Shown: positions 4,579 to 5,925 of the stretch, piece after piece
Position numbering within the stretch: position 1 is the stretch's first letter
How the letters are laid out: each line of letters begins with the position of its first letter
Assembly: GCA_023269295.1 (NCBI GenBank)
Contig: JAHFTU010000009.1
Coordinates: forward strand, 13,995-19,919
Direction: 5' to 3'
DNA from: Candidatus Woesearchaeota archaeon
GTDB taxonomy: Archaea > Nanobdellota > Nanobdellia > Woesearchaeales > UBA10216
DNA length: 5,925 nucleotides
Position numbers and translations under genes: made by a program
Notes under the pieces: generated by a model
Told to the model about the DNA's origin: nothing
Seen by the model: the letters and a program-made list of their open reading frames with translations, nothing else
Databases searched by the model: none

Positions 4579-5925
4579 ATGCCAGAAAAAAGAGGGGAGT
4601 ACTTCAGCTTTGAGACCTATAAGGAAGGCGAGGAGGTAGTCCTGAGAATTGACGCTGAGGAGTGCCCGTTCTTCCCTTCTGTGGAGGACAGCGAGGTTTG
4701 CATGTCAACTGTGATTGACAAGCTCGTTGAAACCCCAGGCATAACAAGGGTAGTTTTCAGCCAGAAGCGCGATTACGAGTACGATTATGACCAGGTGAGA
4801 ATGCTCGCCGAGGTTGGCAAGCTGCGGAACCAGCTTGTCAAGAGCCAGATTCTGTTCGCGCTTACCTCGCTTGGCGGCGCGTTTACCGGTGTTGGCGGGG
4901 CAAGGCGCAACTTTGAGATAAGGAACATTATTTACAACAGGCTGCGCAACGACCCGGTTGCTGCCTATGTTGAGCTTCGCAGGATTTACAGGCAGGAAAA
5001 GCTTGAGGTTGAGCGCCTCCAAAAACAGGATACTGCGATGGACAAGTACGTTGCCCTGCTGGAATCGCTCCTGAACGCGCTTGAGAAAACCGAGCTCATG
5101 AACAAGGCAAAGCCCCACCTTCAGGATTACAAAGAAGGAAGCCGGAGCATTTACCACTCTGTCTTCAGCCCAATTGCAAAGCCAGACTTCATGTTCACGA
5201 GGCTCATGGCCACTTTCCCGCAGGATGGCGAAGAGATTGACAGCTACACAGTGCATGGAACTGATGTCACGATATTCAAGCTGCCTTCCACAGTGCAGTA
5301 CCTTTACCACATTGTCCCTCCTGAGTTCAAGCTTTCCGAGGACAAGTACGAGCTTCTTGACGCTGCAAAGCGCATAATCACAGAGCACAAGCCGACAAAG
5401 TCTGAGTTCATTGACCCTGAAAGGGTAAGGCAGGTTTTTTTCAACGTCGGCTCTGACCTGATTGAGGAGCTTGCAGGACAGAGGCAGCTGAAGCTACGCT
5501 CAAGGGAGATTGAGGAGCTCGCTGAGATTCTCGTAAGGTACACGATTGGCTTTGGCCTGATAGAAGTCCTGCTTAAGGACGAGAAAATCCAGGACATCAC
5601 TGCAAACAGCCCGATGGGAAGGCTGCCAATCTTCATCGTGCACCAGGACTATGATGACTGCATGACAAACATTGTGCCAACCATTAACGATGCTGACTCG
5701 TGGGCTACAAAATTAAGGCTCATGTCTGGCAGGCCGCTTGACGAGGCAAACCCAATCCTTGATACCGAGCTGCTTGTGCCGGGAGCCAGGGCAAGGGTAG
5801 CTGTGGTGGGCGAGCCGCTTAACCCTTCAGGCTTGGCTTACTCTTTCAGGAGGCACAGGGACAAGCCGTGGACTTTCCCGCTCTTCATCAAGAGCAAGAT
5901 GATGACTCCGCTTTCAGCAGGCCTG
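4579..5925 (+). CDS. Archaeal type II/IV secretion (type IV pilus) ATPase, 3' truncated by window
   Basis: The window holds the first 449 residues of a secretion ATPase of the GspE/ArlI/PilB-VirB11 superfamily, a cytoplasmic hexamer that powers assembly of type IV pilus-like filaments. The diagnostic region is residues 310-449: LVRYTIGFGLIEVLL, then EKIQDITANSP, KLRLMSGRPLDEANPILD, ARARVAVVGEPLNPSGLAYSFRR and PWTFPLFIK, ending AGL. In the family the Walker A loop follows within about 20-25 residues, so the Walker A, Asp and His boxes and Walker B lie outside the window and catalytic integrity cannot be judged. Residues 1-80 form an acidic N-terminal domain with Cys29 and Cys41. Residues about 80-185 are mostly helical with a charged coiled-coil-like stretch (RRIYRQEKLEVERLQKQD). 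The N-terminal region is thus long, about 310 residues before the recognisable ATPase part. The gene is leaderless from the TATA box at 4550-4557. A TadC/GspF-like membrane partner would be expected downstream. Confidence 0.92.
   Translation, partial: MPEKRGEYFSFETYKEGEEVVLRIDAEECPFFPSVEDSEVCMSTVIDKLVETPGITRVVFSQKRDYEYDYDQVRMLAEVGKLRNQLVKSQILFALTSLGGAFTGVGGARRNFEIRNIIYNRLRNDPVAAYVELRRIYRQEKLEVERLQKQDTAMDKYVALLESLLNALEKTELMNKAKPHLQDYKEGSRSIYHSVFSPIAKPDFMFTRLMATFPQDGEEIDSYTVHGTDVTIFKLPSTVQYLYHIVPPEFKLSEDKYELLDAAKRIITEHKPTKSEFIDPERVRQVFFNVGSDLIEELAGQRQLKLRSREIEELAEILVRYTIGFGLIEVLLKDEKIQDITANSPMGRLPIFIVHQDYDDCMTNIVPTINDADSWATKLRLMSGRPLDEANPILDTELLVPGARARVAVVGEPLNPSGLAYSFRRHRDKPWTFPLFIKSKMMTPLSAGL

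Noticed and set aside
4705..5388. Minus-strand open frame of 227 codons within the ATPase gene
   Set aside because: It is opposite the well-supported ATPase frame, has no promoter or ribosome binding site, and its composition is typical of an antisense shadow.

Overview
The window looks archaeal and most probably comes from a DPANN-type lineage (Woesearchaeota, Diapherotrites or Micrarchaeota-like); that placement is inference. The direct signs are AT-rich TATA boxes about 25-30 bp upstream of start codons, at least one clearly leaderless gene, short GGTG-type ribosome binding sites, oligo-T tracts after genes, and an archaeal-type type II/IV secretion (type IV pilus) ATPase. No rRNA, tRNA, CRISPR array, transposase or other mobile-element signature was seen. 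Nothing suggests recent transfer: codon use is similar throughout, with AGG/AGA arginine and GGC glycine frequent.

Layout. At 1-404 (minus) lies the 5' part of a small conserved archaeal protein of unknown function. It is divergent from a TatD-family metal-dependent hydrolase at 459-1214 (plus). A perfect 10-bp palindromic TATA element between them can serve both genes as nearly leaderless transcripts. A perfect 26-base inverted repeat follows tatD and abuts the promoter of the next unit. Then come three consecutive plus-strand genes (1324-1896, 1981-2583, 2588-3145), each encoding a 185-200 residue protein with five predicted membrane helices. They share a recognisable motif in helices 1 and 2 and appear to be diverged tandem paralogues. 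Converging on them from the minus strand are two soluble proteins: 3171-3995, with an N-terminal helical module, a Gly/Gln/Pro-rich linker and a C-terminal coiled coil, and 4058-4495, an acidic coiled-coil protein with a compact C-terminal segment. The latter is divergent from the secretion ATPase that starts at 4579 and runs off the window just before its Walker A motif.

How the genes may work together. Only TatD and the ATPase have recognisable functions. The ATPase powers assembly or retraction of type IV pilus-like filaments (pili, archaella) or related secretion in archaea. The adjacent coiled-coil genes and the triplet of five-helix proteins have the composition expected of adaptor and membrane parts of such a machine, with the coiled coils loosely recalling the ArlC/D/E accessory proteins of archaella. 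This is a hypothesis from neighbourhood and protein architecture, not from recognised homology. The membrane triplet plus the two coiled-coil proteins is the best candidate here for an undescribed system.
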